Under the pieces are notes generated by a model that saw only the letters and a program-made list of their open reading frames with translations, made no database searches and was not told the origin of the DNA. Positions 33,007 to 41,538 of a stretch of DNA of 64,000 bases are shown in pieces. Source of the DNA: JALYUA01 sp039933215 (GTDB taxonomy: Bacteria; Acidobacteriota; Thermoanaerobaculia; UBA5066; Gp7-AA6); NCBI GenBank assembly GCA_039933215.1, contig JBDTOO010000015.1, positions 6,438 through 70,437 on the forward strand, read 5' to 3'. The translations under genes and the position numbers were made by a program. Each line of letters starts with the position of its first letter. The stretch's first letter is position 1.

Positions 33007-35403
33007 GTGTCCGTCGTCCGGCGCGTGTCGCTCTTCGTCCTTCCCCTCGTCGCGGTCGGGCTTCTGGGCGCTCTGGCGGGGTCGGCCACCACGAGCTTCG
33101 TCCGGGTTCCCCGCGTCTCGGAGCTCGAAACCTACCGCCCGGACATCATCACCGAGATCCGCGGCAACGACGGCTCGACGATCGCGCGGTACGCCATCGA
33201 ACGGCGCATCCTGGTCACGCGCGGCGAGATCCCGACGGTCCTGAAGAACGCGATCGTCGCGACGGAAGACAAGAACTTCTACCGGCACGGGGGCATCGAC
33301 CTGACGCGCACGATCTCCGCGGTCGCCGCGAACCTGCGTTCGCACCGCTACTCGCAGGGCGGCTCGACGCTCACGCAGCAGCTCGCGCGGGCGATCTTCC
33401 TCTCCCCCCGCAAGACGATCTCCCGGAAGGTGAACGAGGCGTTCGTGGCTTTCGAGATCGAGCGGCGGTACTCGAAGGACCAGATCCTGACGATGTACGT
33501 CAACGAGATCTACCTCGGCCATGGCAACTACGGGTTCGAGGCCGCGGCGCGGTATTACTTCGGCAAGAGCCTGAAGGACCTCTCCGTCGCGCAGGCGGCG
33601 CTTCTCGCGGGCATCGTGCAGCGGCCCGAGGACCAGTCGCCCTTCCGGAGCGCGATCCTCGCCGCGGGACGCCGTGCGACGGCGCTCCGACGCATGGAGG
33701 CGGAGCGCTACATCACGGCCGCCGAGCGCCGTGCGGCCGAGGCCGAGCCCCTGCCCGCCTCCCCCTCGCTCAAGGAGACGGTCGTCGCGCCCTATTTCTG
33801 CGAGGAGATCCGGCAGTACCTGGAGCGCACGTACGGCGAGAAGGACCTCTACCGGCGCGGGCTCCGCGTCGACTCGACGCTCGATCCCGAGCTGCAGGCC
33901 TGGTCGGAGGAGGCGGTCGGCTGGGGCCTTCGGCGGCTCGCGCGGCGGCACGGCTTTCGCCGGCCGCGAAACCTGACCGCGGAGGGCTACGCGAGCCTCG
34001 ACACCTACGTGGATCCCACCTGGGAAGGCGCGAAGCTCGCGGAGGGCGACACGCTGCGCGGGGTGGTCCTCTCCGTGACCGCGACCTCGGCCGAGGTCCG
34101 CGTGGGCAAGGAGAGGCTGCCGCTGCGGCCGTCCGGCTACGGCTGGACGAGCGCGAGAGTGCTGACGAAGATCCTGAAGCCGGGCGACCTCGTCACCGTC
34201 ACCGTCCAGAAGGGGAAAGATGGCGGCGCCCTCGCTCTCGACCAGGAGCCGACCGAGCAGGCCGCGCTCCTGATCCTCGAGAACTCGACGGGCGCCGTGC
34301 GGGCGATGGTCGGCGGATACGACTGGACGACCTCGAAGTTCAACCGCGCGACCCAGGCGCTCCGCCAGGCGGGCTCGACGTTCAAGCCGTTCGTGTACCT
34401 CGCGGCCCTCGAGTCGGGTTACACGCCTTCGGACACGATCTTCGACGGTCCGATCGCGATCGTCATGGATCCGCGCATGCCGGCGTGGCGCCCCGTCAAC
34501 TACGACCGCAAGTTTCGAGGGATCGTCACGCTGCGCGTTGCGCTCGAGCATTCGATCAACGTCCCGACCGTCCGTCTCGCGCAGCTCGTCGGCCTCCAGC
34601 GGGTCATCGAGGCCGCTCACCGGCTCGGGATCCACGAGAGGCTCCAGGCCTATCCCTCCCTGGCGCTTGGCGCGTTCGAAGTCTCGCTGATGGAGATGAC
34701 GTCGGCCTACACGGTGTTCGCCAACCAGGGGCTCGCCTTCCCTCCCTACACGTTCGAAAGGATCTCCGACGCGAACGGCGATCCGCTCGAGAAGACCCAC
34801 CCCGACGCGCGTGAGGTCACGAGCCCACAGGCATCTTTTCAGCTTCTCGAGATGCTGAAGGGCGTGACCCAGCGCGGCACCGGCGCCGCGGCGGCGAGCC
34901 TCAAGCTGAACATCGCCGGCAAGACCGGCACCACGAGCGACTACACGGACGCCTGGTTCATCGGGATGAATCCTCGCTACACCGTGGGTGTCTGGGTCGG
35001 CAACGATCTGAAGACGACCCTGGGATCGGGGATGGAGGGCGCCCGGGTCGCGCTCCCCATCTGGATGCGGCTCCTCCAGAAGATGAAGGACCAGGGCCGC
35101 CTCGACCCGAAGTCCGACTTCGATCCGCCGCCGAACGTCGTCTTCACGGCGGTCGACTACGAGACGGGATTGAAGGCGACACCCGGAAGCCCCCGGCCGA
35201 TCCTGGAGTCGTTCGTCAGCGGGTCGCAGCCGACGGAGGAGTGGAGCTCCAAGTGGGAGGAGATCACGCGTCTCCCCTGGTCTCTCCAGAAATCCTTCTA
35301 CGTGCCCAAGAAGGGCGAGGGCGCCGACGACGTTGGGGCCGCTCCCGCCGATACCGCCTCTCCCGCGCCTCCCGCGCCTCCCGCGACGCCGCCTCCGCAC
35401 TGA
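33007..35403 (+). CDS. Class A penicillin-binding protein (PBP1-type)
   Basis: A 798-residue bifunctional peptidoglycan synthase. An N-terminal membrane anchor (FVLPLVAVGLLGALAGSA) is followed by the GT51 glycosyltransferase with EDKNFYRHGG, GGSTLTQQLARAIF and a RKVNEAF motif. The transpeptidase has STFK (Ser nucleophile), SIN and KTGTT. Between them is an OB-like insert (residues about 340-410), as in PBP1A. The C-terminus is a Pro/Ala tail. GTG at 33007 is used. Active in the periplasm. Confidence 0.96.
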   Translation: MSVVRRVSLFVLPLVAVGLLGALAGSATTSFVRVPRVSELETYRPDIITEIRGNDGSTIARYAIERRILVTRGEIPTVLKNAIVATEDKNFYRHGGIDLTRTISAVAANLRSHRYSQGGSTLTQQLARAIFLSPRKTISRKVNEAFVAFEIERRYSKDQILTMYVNEIYLGHGNYGFEAAARYYFGKSLKDLSVAQAALLAGIVQRPEDQSPFRSAILAAGRRATALRRMEAERYITAAERRAAEAEPLPASPSLKETVVAPYFCEEIRQYLERTYGEKDLYRRGLRVDSTLDPELQAWSEEAVGWGLRRLARRHGFRRPRNLTAEGYASLDTYVDPTWEGAKLAEGDTLRGVVLSVTATSAEVRVGKERLPLRPSGYGWTSARVLTKILKPGDLVTVTVQKGKDGGALALDQEPTEQAALLILENSTGAVRAMVGGYDWTTSKFNRATQALRQAGSTFKPFVYLAALESGYTPSDTIFDGPIAIVMDPRMPAWRPVNYDRKFRGIVTLRVALEHSINVPTVRLAQLVGLQRVIEAAHRLGIHERLQAYPSLALGAFEVSLMEMTSAYTVFANQGLAFPPYTFERISDANGDPLEKTHPDAREVTSPQASFQLLEMLKGVTQRGTGAAAASLKLNIAGKTGTTSDYTDAWFIGMNPRYTVGVWVGNDLKTTLGSGMEGARVALPIWMRLLQKMKDQGRLDPKSDFDPPPNVVFTAVDYETGLKATPGSPRPILESFVSGSQPTEEWSSKWEEITRLPWSLQKSFYVPKKGEGADDVGAAPADTASPAPPAPPATPPPH

Positions 35404-35439
35404 GAGGCCGCGCGGTCGCGGGGCGGAAGGCGGGAACGC

Positions 35440-35898
35440 CTACTGGGTCGCGGAAGTCAGAGGCTGTACGTCGACCGTCAGCACGGTCGTGACGTCGCGG
35501 TGGAGCCGGATGTGGACGGTGTGCTGCCCGATGCGCTTGATCGGCTCGGCGACCTCGATGCGCCGCCGGTCCACCTCGACGCCCCGCGCGGTCAGCGCGT
35601 CGGCGATCTCGGTCGCGGTCACGGAACCGTAGAGCACGCCCTCGTCGCCGGCCTTCTTCGTGATGGCGACGGTCAGGCCCTCGATCTTCTTCGCCGTCTC
35701 TTCGGCGCCGGTGCGCTGGTGCGACATCTTCTCGTCGTACTTCTTCTTTTCCTCCGAGAGCCTCCGCACGTTGGCGTCGTTCGCCTCGTAGGCGACGCCC
35801 TGGGGGAACAGGAAGTTGCGCGCGTAGCCGGGTTTGACGGTCACCGTGTCGCCGCGGTGCCCCAGTCCCCGAACGTCGTCTGCCAGGATCACTTTCAT
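35440..35898 (-). CDS. rplI: Ribosomal protein L9
   Basis: A 152-residue 50S protein. The N-terminal rRNA-binding domain MKVILADDVRGLGHRGD..TVKPGYARNFLFPQG (key parts KPGYARNFL) is diagnostic, with a long linker helix and a C-terminal domain (GSVTATEIADAL). ATG at 35898 overlaps the DUF2232 stop (ATGA). Last gene of the rpsF-rpsR-DUF2232-rplI run. Confidence 0.98.
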   Translation of the reverse strand: MKVILADDVRGLGHRGDTVTVKPGYARNFLFPQGVAYEANDANVRRLSEEKKKYDEKMSHQRTGAEETAKKIEGLTVAITKKAGDEGVLYGSVTATEIADALTARGVEVDRRRIEVAEPIKRIGQHTVHIRLHRDVTTVLTVDVQPLTSATQ

Positions 35899-36878
35899 GG
35901 CTGCTTTTCCGCTTTCTCGCCTCGGTGGCGAAAGTCCGCGTACCAGTCGAAGATGCCGAGGAGGCCGACCCCCACGTTGAGTGGGAAGTAGACGACCAGG
36001 GCGTAAAGGCCGGCGCGGAGGATTCGCGCCCGAAACCACTTCCGGGCGAAGTGGCAGATGATAGAGAGGCCCGTCAGAAAATACAAGGCCGCCAGGGGGA
36101 TCAGGATGTCCCCCGCCCAGGGACGAAGGTCCGCGGGGAGGAGCAGGAAGCCGGCCCCCGCGCCCACGAAGAGCGCGACGACGCCCGCGGGCAATCGGAG
36201 CTCCTCGAAGCGCACCGACTCCGCCGAGGGGGCTGGCCGGGCCGACCGGGCCCCGAAATAGAAGGAGATGGCGGCAGCGATCGCCCAGGACGCTCCCACG
36301 AGGCCGAGCCAGTAGGCCTGTGCGAACTCTTTGAACCGCCGGAACGTCGCGGCCATCCGGGCGGAGGTCTCGCCGTCGACCCCGGAAGACGGGGCGGCGG
36401 CGGCCGGAGACATGGCGTCGAAAGCCTTCCCGATCTCCACGGCGAGCGGCGGCGCCCCGGCGCTCTCCCGAAGGATCAGGACGCCCGCGAGGAGACCGAA
36501 CCCGACGGCGGAGAGCAGCAGGAACCCGCGCGACGGGGCCATGCCCCGCCGGACGAGCCCCGTGAACAACACGGGCAGGAGCGTCGCCGCGAGCCCGAGG
36601 GACGCCCCGGCGAGGGCCTCGGCGGCGCTGCCGCTCGCGAAACCCAGTCCCGCGAGCACCGCGGCCGCGAGAAGGCTGCCGCCGGTCCCCGCCGTCAGGC
36701 CCCGCCGGTGGGTCAGCCGGACGAGCGGGACACCCGCGAAAGCGAGCGCGAGCGATCCCGCGATCGGCAGCACGAGGAAGAGCGCGAAGAGGAGCGCCGA
36801 CGAGAGCCCGGCGAACAGGGCCTCGATGAGGACGCTCCCCTTCTTCCGCGCGTCCGGCGCGGCGGATTCAACTTCCAT
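35895..36878 (-). CDS. DUF2232 polytopic membrane protein
   Basis: A 327-residue protein with about eight hydrophobic segments and an internal loop rich in Ala/Ser/Pro. Position between rpsR and rplI is where DUF2232 (YybS-like) proteins occur in many bacteria. The C-terminal phrase YALVVYFPLNVGVGLLGIFDWYADFR fits that family. Function unknown; transport or envelope roles have been suggested. Confidence 0.82.
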   Translation of the reverse strand: MEVESAAPDARKKGSVLIEALFAGLSSALLFALFLVLPIAGSLALAFAGVPLVRLTHRRGLTAGTGGSLLAAAVLAGLGFASGSAAEALAGASLGLAATLLPVLFTGLVRRGMAPSRGFLLLSAVGFGLLAGVLILRESAGAPPLAVEIGKAFDAMSPAAAAPSSGVDGETSARMAATFRRFKEFAQAYWLGLVGASWAIAAAISFYFGARSARPAPSAESVRFEELRLPAGVVALFVGAGAGFLLLPADLRPWAGDILIPLAALYFLTGLSIICHFARKWFRARILRAGLYALVVYFPLNVGVGLLGIFDWYADFRHRGEKAEKQP

Positions 36879-36943
36879 TCGGCTGCCGTTCTCGGGCGGC
36901 GGTGCTCCGCCCGGAGGACGCGCGGGGCTCCCCGCGCGTCCGA

Positions 36944-37234
36944 TCAGTCCGTCGCGTATGGCAGCAGCGCGATCGACCGGGCGCGTTTGATCGCCGTCTG
37001 GAGCTTGCGCTGATGGAGGGCGCAGGTCCCCGAGATGCGGCGCGGGAGGATCTTTCCGCGCTCCGGGATGAACGACTGGAGCAGCTTGATGTCCTTCCAG
37101 TCGACGTACTCGATGTGCTCCGCGCAGAACTTGCAGACCTTCCGGCGGCGTACGAAGAACTTCTTGCGGCCGGTGGGCTTGCCGTCACGCTCCTTGGCGT
37201 TGCGCCCACCCGAACGGCTCGGCATGGCGGTCAT
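36944..37234 (-). CDS. rpsR: Ribosomal protein S18
   Basis: A 96-residue 30S protein. The core DWKDIKLLQSFIPERGKILPRR and GTCALHQRKLQTAIKRAR is unmistakable. CKFC and CALH residues suggest the zinc-binding form. The N-terminus is longer and more basic than in E. coli. AAGGAG lies 6 nt before the ATG, which overlaps the rpsF stop (ATGA). Its partner S6 is the upstream gene, and RimI (55504) is the enzyme that would acetylate S18, if the terminal residue is suitable. Confidence 0.97.
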   Translation of the reverse strand: MTAMPSRSGGRNAKERDGKPTGRKKFFVRRRKVCKFCAEHIEYVDWKDIKLLQSFIPERGKILPRRISGTCALHQRKLQTAIKRARSIALLPYATD

Positions 37235-37662
37235 GATTCACTCCTTGAGTTCGTTTCGCCGGCCATGGAGGCTGGGCCCGGGGACGCGCCTTCGGCCTGG
37301 ACGGGTGCGGGGCGCGGAGGACGCTTCAGCGCTTTCGCCTTCATCTTCTCGGCGCTCTTCGCGGCGCGCTTCAGCTCTTCGTCCGCGCGCACCGACAGGT
37401 GCCGGAGAACCTGGTCGGAGAGCTTCAGCCGGCGCTCGAGCTCCGCGACGATCGGGGGCTCGGCGTTGACCTGGAGGTAGTGGTAGAACGCCTCCTTCTT
37501 ACGCAGGATGGGGAAGCCCAGGCGCCGGCGGCCCCACGGCTCTTCCTTGACGATCTCCGCTCCGCCGTCCGTCAGAATCTTCTTGTAGTCGCCCGCGAGC
37601 TTGGTCGCGTCTTCTTCCGACAGGTCCGGGGTCACCAGGATGACGATGTCGTACAGCCTCAT
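37231..37662 (-). CDS. rpsF: Ribosomal protein S6
   Basis: A 143-residue 30S protein that pairs with S18. MRLYDIVILVTPDL and WGRRRLGFPILRKKEAFYHYLQVN are the family core. The C-terminal 45 residues form a basic then Pro/Ser-rich extension. AGGAGG lies just before the ATG. First gene of the rpsF-rpsR-DUF2232-rplI group, 21 nt after pth. Confidence 0.97.
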   Translation of the reverse strand: MRLYDIVILVTPDLSEEDATKLAGDYKKILTDGGAEIVKEEPWGRRRLGFPILRKKEAFYHYLQVNAEPPIVAELERRLKLSDQVLRHLSVRADEELKRAAKSAEKMKAKALKRPPRPAPVQAEGASPGPASMAGETNSRSES

Positions 37663-37683
37663 TCTCGATCCTCCTCGTGGATG

Positions 37684-38286
37684 TCAATCCGGACCCGAGG
37701 CGGGGTCCGGAGAGGAAGGTTTAGGATTCGCGCTCCTCATGGCGGCGTCGATCCCGTCGGTGATCCAGATCCGGAGCGCGTCCGCCGCGCGGCCGATCGC
37801 GGCCTCGAAGACCTCGCGCTCCCCTTTCGCGAAGGGCTCGAGCACGTAGTCGGCGAGGTCGCGGTCCCGGGAGTAGCGCTCGCCCCGGATGCCGATCCGC
37901 AACCGGGGAAACTCGCTCGTCCCGAGGGCCGAGATGATGGACTTGATCCCTTTCTGTCCCCCCGCGGAGCCCCGCGCGCGCATACGCAGGATCCCGAGGG
38001 GCAGGTCGATGTCGTCGGAGACGACGCAGACCTCCGAGGGTTCGATGCCGTTCTTGTTGCAAAGAGCTGAGACGGCCTCACCCGAGGCGTTCATGTAAGT
38101 CTGGGGCAGGGCCAGGACCACTGGCTCTCCGGCGATGCGCCCGCGGCCGACGCGCGACTGCGCCTCCCGCGAACGGATCCGGATTCCCTCCTGCTCGGCG
38201 AGGGCCTCCACCACGCGGAACCCCGCGTTGTGGCGCGTGCCCTCGTAACGGTCCCCCGGGTTGCCGAGACCGACGATGGCGCGCAG
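37684..38286 (-). CDS. pth: Peptidyl-tRNA hydrolase, CTG start
   Basis: A 200-residue esterase that recycles peptidyl-tRNA. The N-terminus AIVGLGNPGDRYEGTRHNAGF is the family signature, with the catalytic His in TRHNAGF and Asp in VVSDDIDLPLG; GSAGGQKGIKSI is also conserved. Only GGC, CTG, CGC and GCC codons lie between the upstream in-frame TAG (the rplY stop) and AIVG, so CTG at 38286 is the only near-cognate start. It yields M-RAIVGLGNPG, exactly the family pattern. AAGGAG lies about 9 nt before it. The next standard start, at 38214, would delete the catalytic His. Confidence 0.96.
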   Translation of the reverse strand: MRAIVGLGNPGDRYEGTRHNAGFRVVEALAEQEGIRIRSREAQSRVGRGRIAGEPVVLALPQTYMNASGEAVSALCNKNGIEPSEVCVVSDDIDLPLGILRMRARGSAGGQKGIKSIISALGTSEFPRLRIGIRGERYSRDRDLADYVLEPFAKGEREVFEAAIGRAADALRIWITDGIDAAMRSANPKPSSPDPASGPD

Positions 38287-38289
38287 GCC

Positions 38290-38997
38290 CTACTTCTCCT
38301 TCTTCTCCGCTTTCTTGTCGGGCTTGGCGTCCTTGTCCGCGCCCTCTTCGTCGGTCACGACCTTGCCCTTCTTCAGAACCTCGGGCTCCGCGGCCGCCTC
38401 GGCTCCTTCGACCGGCACCGCCGCCGCGATCTCCTGGGTCGGCTGCGCGACGTGGACGATCACCTTTTCCGGGTCGTCGACGATCTCGACACCCTCGACC
38501 GTCTTCAGGTCCTTGATGCGGATCGCGTCGCCGATGCCGAGCTCGGACACGTCGAGCGGAAGGTGCGCGGGGATGTTCCCGGGAAGGGACTCGATCTCGA
38601 CCTCACGCGTGACCATGTCGAGGATGCCGCCGTCCGTCTTCACGCCGCGGGCGACGCCCACGATCTCGATCGAGACGAAGACGCGGATCTTCGCGTCCAT
38701 CATGACGCGCACGAAATCGATGTGGAGGGCCTTGCGCGACAAAGGATCCTTCTGGAGCTCCTTGATCATGGCGTGGCGGCTCTGATCCGAGCCCGCGAGC
38801 TTCAGGAGGAAGATCGCGTTCTCCCCCGCCCCGTTGCGGAACGCGTCGGAGAGCGACTTGCGGTCGACGACGATGGGTACGGTCGCCTTGCCCGCCCCGT
38901 ACACGATCGCCGGGATCTTGCCGGAGACGCGGGTCCGGCGGGCTTCATTCTTGCCCCGCGAGGAGCGCTTTTCGACGTTCAGTTCGATGGTCTTCAT
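38290..38997 (-). CDS. rplY: Ribosomal protein L25/general stress protein Ctc
   Basis: A 235-residue 5S-rRNA-binding protein. The N-terminal L25 domain has RGKNEARRTRVSGKIPAIVYG and HIDFVRV. The C-terminal TL5/Ctc beta domain follows (VEIESLPGNIPAHLPLDVSELGIGD), then an acidic/basic tail ending KKAEKKEK. It lies between prs and pth, the conserved position. The pth start is 4 nt downstream of its stop. Confidence 0.97.
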   Translation of the reverse strand: MKTIELNVEKRSSRGKNEARRTRVSGKIPAIVYGAGKATVPIVVDRKSLSDAFRNGAGENAIFLLKLAGSDQSRHAMIKELQKDPLSRKALHIDFVRVMMDAKIRVFVSIEIVGVARGVKTDGGILDMVTREVEIESLPGNIPAHLPLDVSELGIGDAIRIKDLKTVEGVEIVDDPEKVIVHVAQPTQEIAAAVPVEGAEAAAEPEVLKKGKVVTDEEGADKDAKPDKKAEKKEK

Positions 38998-39007
38998 TCG
39001 TTTCCCC

Positions 39008-39023
39008 GCGCGGAAAGCCGCGC
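39008..39023 (-). promoter_or_regulatory. Hairpin in the rplY leader
   Basis: GCGCGG-CTTT-CCGCGC on the minus strand forms a 6-bp stem with a 4-nt loop, ending about 10 nt before the rplY ATG. It could affect translation or mark a site of autoregulation; no direct evidence. Confidence 0.3.
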
Positions 39024-39057
39024 AAAACGTTAGATCCTATACGAAAAACGGGGGATT

Positions 39058-40014
39058 CTACACGAAAAGCGAGGAAACGGACGTCCCGTCGTGGATCCGC
39101 TGGATCGCCTCGCCGAGGATGGGAGCGATCGACAGCGGCTGGATCCGGGCGCACCGGGCCAGGGCGGCCTCCATCGGGACGGTATTGGTCACCATGAGGC
39201 TCTCGAGGCCCGAGGCCTCGATCCGCTCGATCGCCGGGCCGGAGAGCACGGGGTGAACGGCCGCCGCGTAGGTCCGGCGCGCGCCCTGGCGCCGGAGCGC
39301 CGCCTCGGCCTGGACGAGAGTTCCGGCTGTGTCCACGATGTCGTCCAGGATCAGGACGTCCTTGCCCTCGACCTCTCCGACGACGTTCAGGACCTCCGTC
39401 TCGTTCTTTCCCGTCCGCCGCTTGTCGATGATGGCGAGCGAAGCCCCGAGCCGTTTGCCGATCGCACGGGCCCGTGCCACCCCGCCGACGTCCGGCGAGA
39501 CGATCACGAGGTCTTCGAGCTCGAGCTTGCGGATCGCGTCGAGGAGAACCGGGGCGGCGAAAAGGTGGTCGACGGGGATGTCGAAGAAGCCCTGGATCTG
39601 GGCCGCGTGCAGGTCCATGGTCAGGATCCGGTCCGCCCCCGACGCCGTCAGGAGGTCGGCCATGAGCTTGGCCGCGATCGGCACGCGCGGCTTGTCCTTC
39701 TTGTCCTGCCGCGAATAGCCGAAATAGGGCATCACCGCGGTGATCCGCGAGGCCGAAGACCGGCGGAAGGCATCGAGGAGGATGAGCAGCTCCATGACGT
39801 GGTCGTTCACCGGCGAGCTCGTGGGCTGGACGATGAACACGTCCGCGCCGCGAACGTTCTCGTCGATCTGGCAGTAATTCTCGCCGTCGGAAAAATTGTA
39901 GAGCGTCAACTGCCCGAGGGGGATCTCGAGGTAAGCGCAGATCTCCCGGGCCAGCGCCGGATGCGCGCGCCCGGAAAAAATCTTCAGGTCGCCGTAAGAA
40001 AAATTAGGTCCCAA
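39058..40014 (-). CDS. prs: Ribose-phosphate pyrophosphokinase
   Basis: A 318-residue enzyme making PRPP from ribose 5-phosphate and ATP. Visible landmarks: FSDGENYCQIDENVRG near residue 42, PYFGYSRQDKKDKPR (flexible ATP loop), DLHAAQIQGFFDIPVDHL, and the PRPP-binding loop VLILDDIVDTAGT. The TTG start at 40014 gives the standard N-terminus length. A -10-like TAGAAT lies 9 nt upstream and no Shine-Dalgarno is seen. Confidence 0.98.
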   Translation of the reverse strand: MGPNFSYGDLKIFSGRAHPALAREICAYLEIPLGQLTLYNFSDGENYCQIDENVRGADVFIVQPTSSPVNDHVMELLILLDAFRRSSASRITAVMPYFGYSRQDKKDKPRVPIAAKLMADLLTASGADRILTMDLHAAQIQGFFDIPVDHLFAAPVLLDAIRKLELEDLVIVSPDVGGVARARAIGKRLGASLAIIDKRRTGKNETEVLNVVGEVEGKDVLILDDIVDTAGTLVQAEAALRRQGARRTYAAAVHPVLSGPAIERIEASGLESLMVTNTVPMEAALARCARIQPLSIAPILGEAIQRIHDGTSVSSLFV

Positions 40015-40023
40015 GAGTCCCGA

Positions 40024-40029
40024 ATTCTA
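40024..40029 (-). promoter_or_regulatory. -10-like element of prs
   Basis: TAGAAT on the minus strand, 9 nt before the TTG start codon, implying a leader of only a few bases. No clear -35. Confidence 0.45.
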
Positions 40030-40123
40030 CACGCCAGCGATCCCTCACCCCATGCGGTTTGAGGACGCTCGACTCCTTCAACCGCCGCCACGAGAGAGAG
40101 TCGCTCACGCCCCACTGAAACAA

Positions 40124-40169
40124 CAGCGGGAGCCGCAGCGGTCGCGCCCGGCGCGACCGCGGAGGCGAC
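40124..40169 (-). repeat. 46-nt palindromic repeat, copy B
   Basis: On the minus strand it reads GTCGCCTCC, then the 10-bp stem GCGGTCGCGC-CGG-GCGCGACCGC, then TGCGGCTCCCGCTG. It begins 3 nt after the CCA end of tRNA-Gln and in the sense direction of that tRNA. A T-rich stretch (TTGTTT) follows. It matches copy A at 42 of 46 positions. Confidence 0.85.
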
Positions 40170-40172
40170 GGA

Positions 40173-40248
40173 TGGCTGGGGCGGATGGACTCGAACCATC
40201 AGATGCCGGCTCCAAAGGCCGGTGCCTTACCAGTTTGGCGACGCCCCA
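40173..40248 (-). tRNA. tRNA-Gln (anticodon UUG), CCA encoded
   Basis: On the minus strand TGGGGCG pairs with CGCCCCA as acceptor stem, followed by discriminator G and encoded CCA. The D arm contains GCCAAACTGGTAAGGC. The anticodon arm CCGGC-CTTTGGA-GCCGG carries TTG. The T arm has GGTTCGAGTCC. It lies between spoVG and prs, the same place tRNA-Gln occupies between ispE and prs in Pseudomonas. Confidence 0.97.
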
Positions 40249-40331
40249 GAAGAGTGGCGATCAGGATAACGCCGAATCGCGCGGGGCGCGCCGCTGCCGT
40301 ACGGGGGCCGGGATGAACGAGAGGCGGAGGT

Positions 40332-40673
40332 TCAGCCGGAGAACGTGGACGCGCCCGTCTCCTGGAGCGCGGCGCCGGCTTCCGCGTAATCCGCCGCGAC
40401 ATCCGGGGGCGAGGGCGACGCGACGCGCGCCCGCTCGTACTCGTCCAGGATGCGGCGCTCCATGCGCTCCCGGGTCTCCCGGTTCAGCGGATGAGCGATG
40501 TCCTTGAACTCGCCGTTTTTCTTTCTCTTCGAGGGCATCGAGATGAACAGGCCGTTGGGACCGTGGATGACTTTCAGATCCGAAACGAGGAAGCAATCGT
40601 CGAGCACGATGGAGACGTAGGCCTTGAGCTTCTCCTCATCGACCGGGAAGACTTTGACCTGGGTAATGTCCAT
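40332..40673 (-). CDS. spoVG: SpoVG family regulator
   Basis: A 113-residue nucleic-acid-binding protein. ITQVKVFPVDEEKLKAYVSIVLDD, KVIHGPNGLFISMPSKR and the DIAHPLNRETRERMER helix define the family. The C-terminal 25 residues are variable. In Firmicutes SpoVG affects septation and virulence genes and binds DNA or RNA. It overlaps the end of ispE by 38 nt and stands between ispE and tRNA-Gln. Confidence 0.97.
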   Translation of the reverse strand: MDITQVKVFPVDEEKLKAYVSIVLDDCFLVSDLKVIHGPNGLFISMPSKRKKNGEFKDIAHPLNRETRERMERRILDEYERARVASPSPPDVAADYAEAGAALQETGASTFSG

Positions 40674-41538
40674 TTCGACCTCCGGGAGGCGTAGTTCGCG
40701 ACACGTACTCGGCTCGTCCGAGAGTCCGGGTCCGCTCGAAGCGCGCCTCAGGGTGACGTTGCGCCAGCCAGCTCTCGGCCCCGGTGCCCGCCCCGATCAG
40801 AACGACCGTGGAGCCCGAGCCGGTGAGGCTCGAGTCCGAGCCGACTTGTCGAGCGGATTCCAGATAGGCCTTCATCGCACCCTCTACCTCTAGCACGGCG
40901 GATGCCAGTTCATTTGGCCCGAAGAACTTTCCAGAAGTCTCGAGGTCGAGACGCTCGGCAACGCGCGCGCCCTCGCCGGTCCTTCGCGCGTGGGCCTCGA
41001 AGACCTCGCGCGTCGAAAGGGGAAAGGGCGGAATGAGAAGAAGGAGCTCGGCCGCCGGGGCGTCCGGTCGGGGAACCACGTGTTCTCCCCTTCCGGAAAC
41101 GTCCGCATCGCCGCCGACCAGGAAATAGGGAACATCGCTGCCAAGGGTCGGAGCGACCCTCGAAACGATCTCCCCGGAGGGGTCGACGTCCCACAGGCGC
41201 CGCAGGAGGCGGAGCGCCGCGGCGGCGTCGGAGCTGCCGCCCCCGAGCCCCGCGCCGACGGGAATGCGCTTGTCGAGGACGATGCGGGCTCTCGGCTCGA
41301 CGCCGGCCTCGAGCGCGAGCCCGCGCGCCGCGCGGAGAACGAGGTTGCTCTCTCCGCAGTCGAGCGGCTCGCCGCGGCAAAGGAGCTCGAGCCGGTCGGA
41401 AGCCTCGACCGTCAGGGTGTCGGAGAGATCGATCGACGAGAATCGGGAGAGAAGATCGTGGAACCCGTCGCTCCGCCGCGCTCCCACGCGCAGCTCCCGG
41501 TTGATCTTGGCCGGCGCGTCGGCGCTCCACGCGCTCAA
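40636..41538 (-). CDS. ispE: 4-diphosphocytidyl-2-C-methyl-D-erythritol kinase
   Basis: A 300-residue GHMP kinase of the MEP isoprenoid pathway. The N-terminus has APAKINRELRVGARRSDGFHDL, the ATP loop is PVGAGLGGGSSDAAA (about residues 92-106), and the C-terminal motif is LTGSGSTVV. The N-terminal motif usually reads AKINL.L; here Leu is replaced by Arg. The last residues after about 285 lie over the spoVG start and look non-conserved. The ATG overlaps the stop of the LolB-like gene (ATGA). Confidence 0.95.
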   Translation of the reverse strand: MSAWSADAPAKINRELRVGARRSDGFHDLLSRFSSIDLSDTLTVEASDRLELLCRGEPLDCGESNLVLRAARGLALEAGVEPRARIVLDKRIPVGAGLGGGSSDAAAALRLLRRLWDVDPSGEIVSRVAPTLGSDVPYFLVGGDADVSGRGEHVVPRPDAPAAELLLLIPPFPLSTREVFEAHARRTGEGARVAERLDLETSGKFFGPNELASAVLEVEGAMKAYLESARQVGSDSSLTGSGSTVVLIGAGTGAESWLAQRHPEARFERTRTLGRAEYVSRTTPPGGRNGHYPGQSLPGR

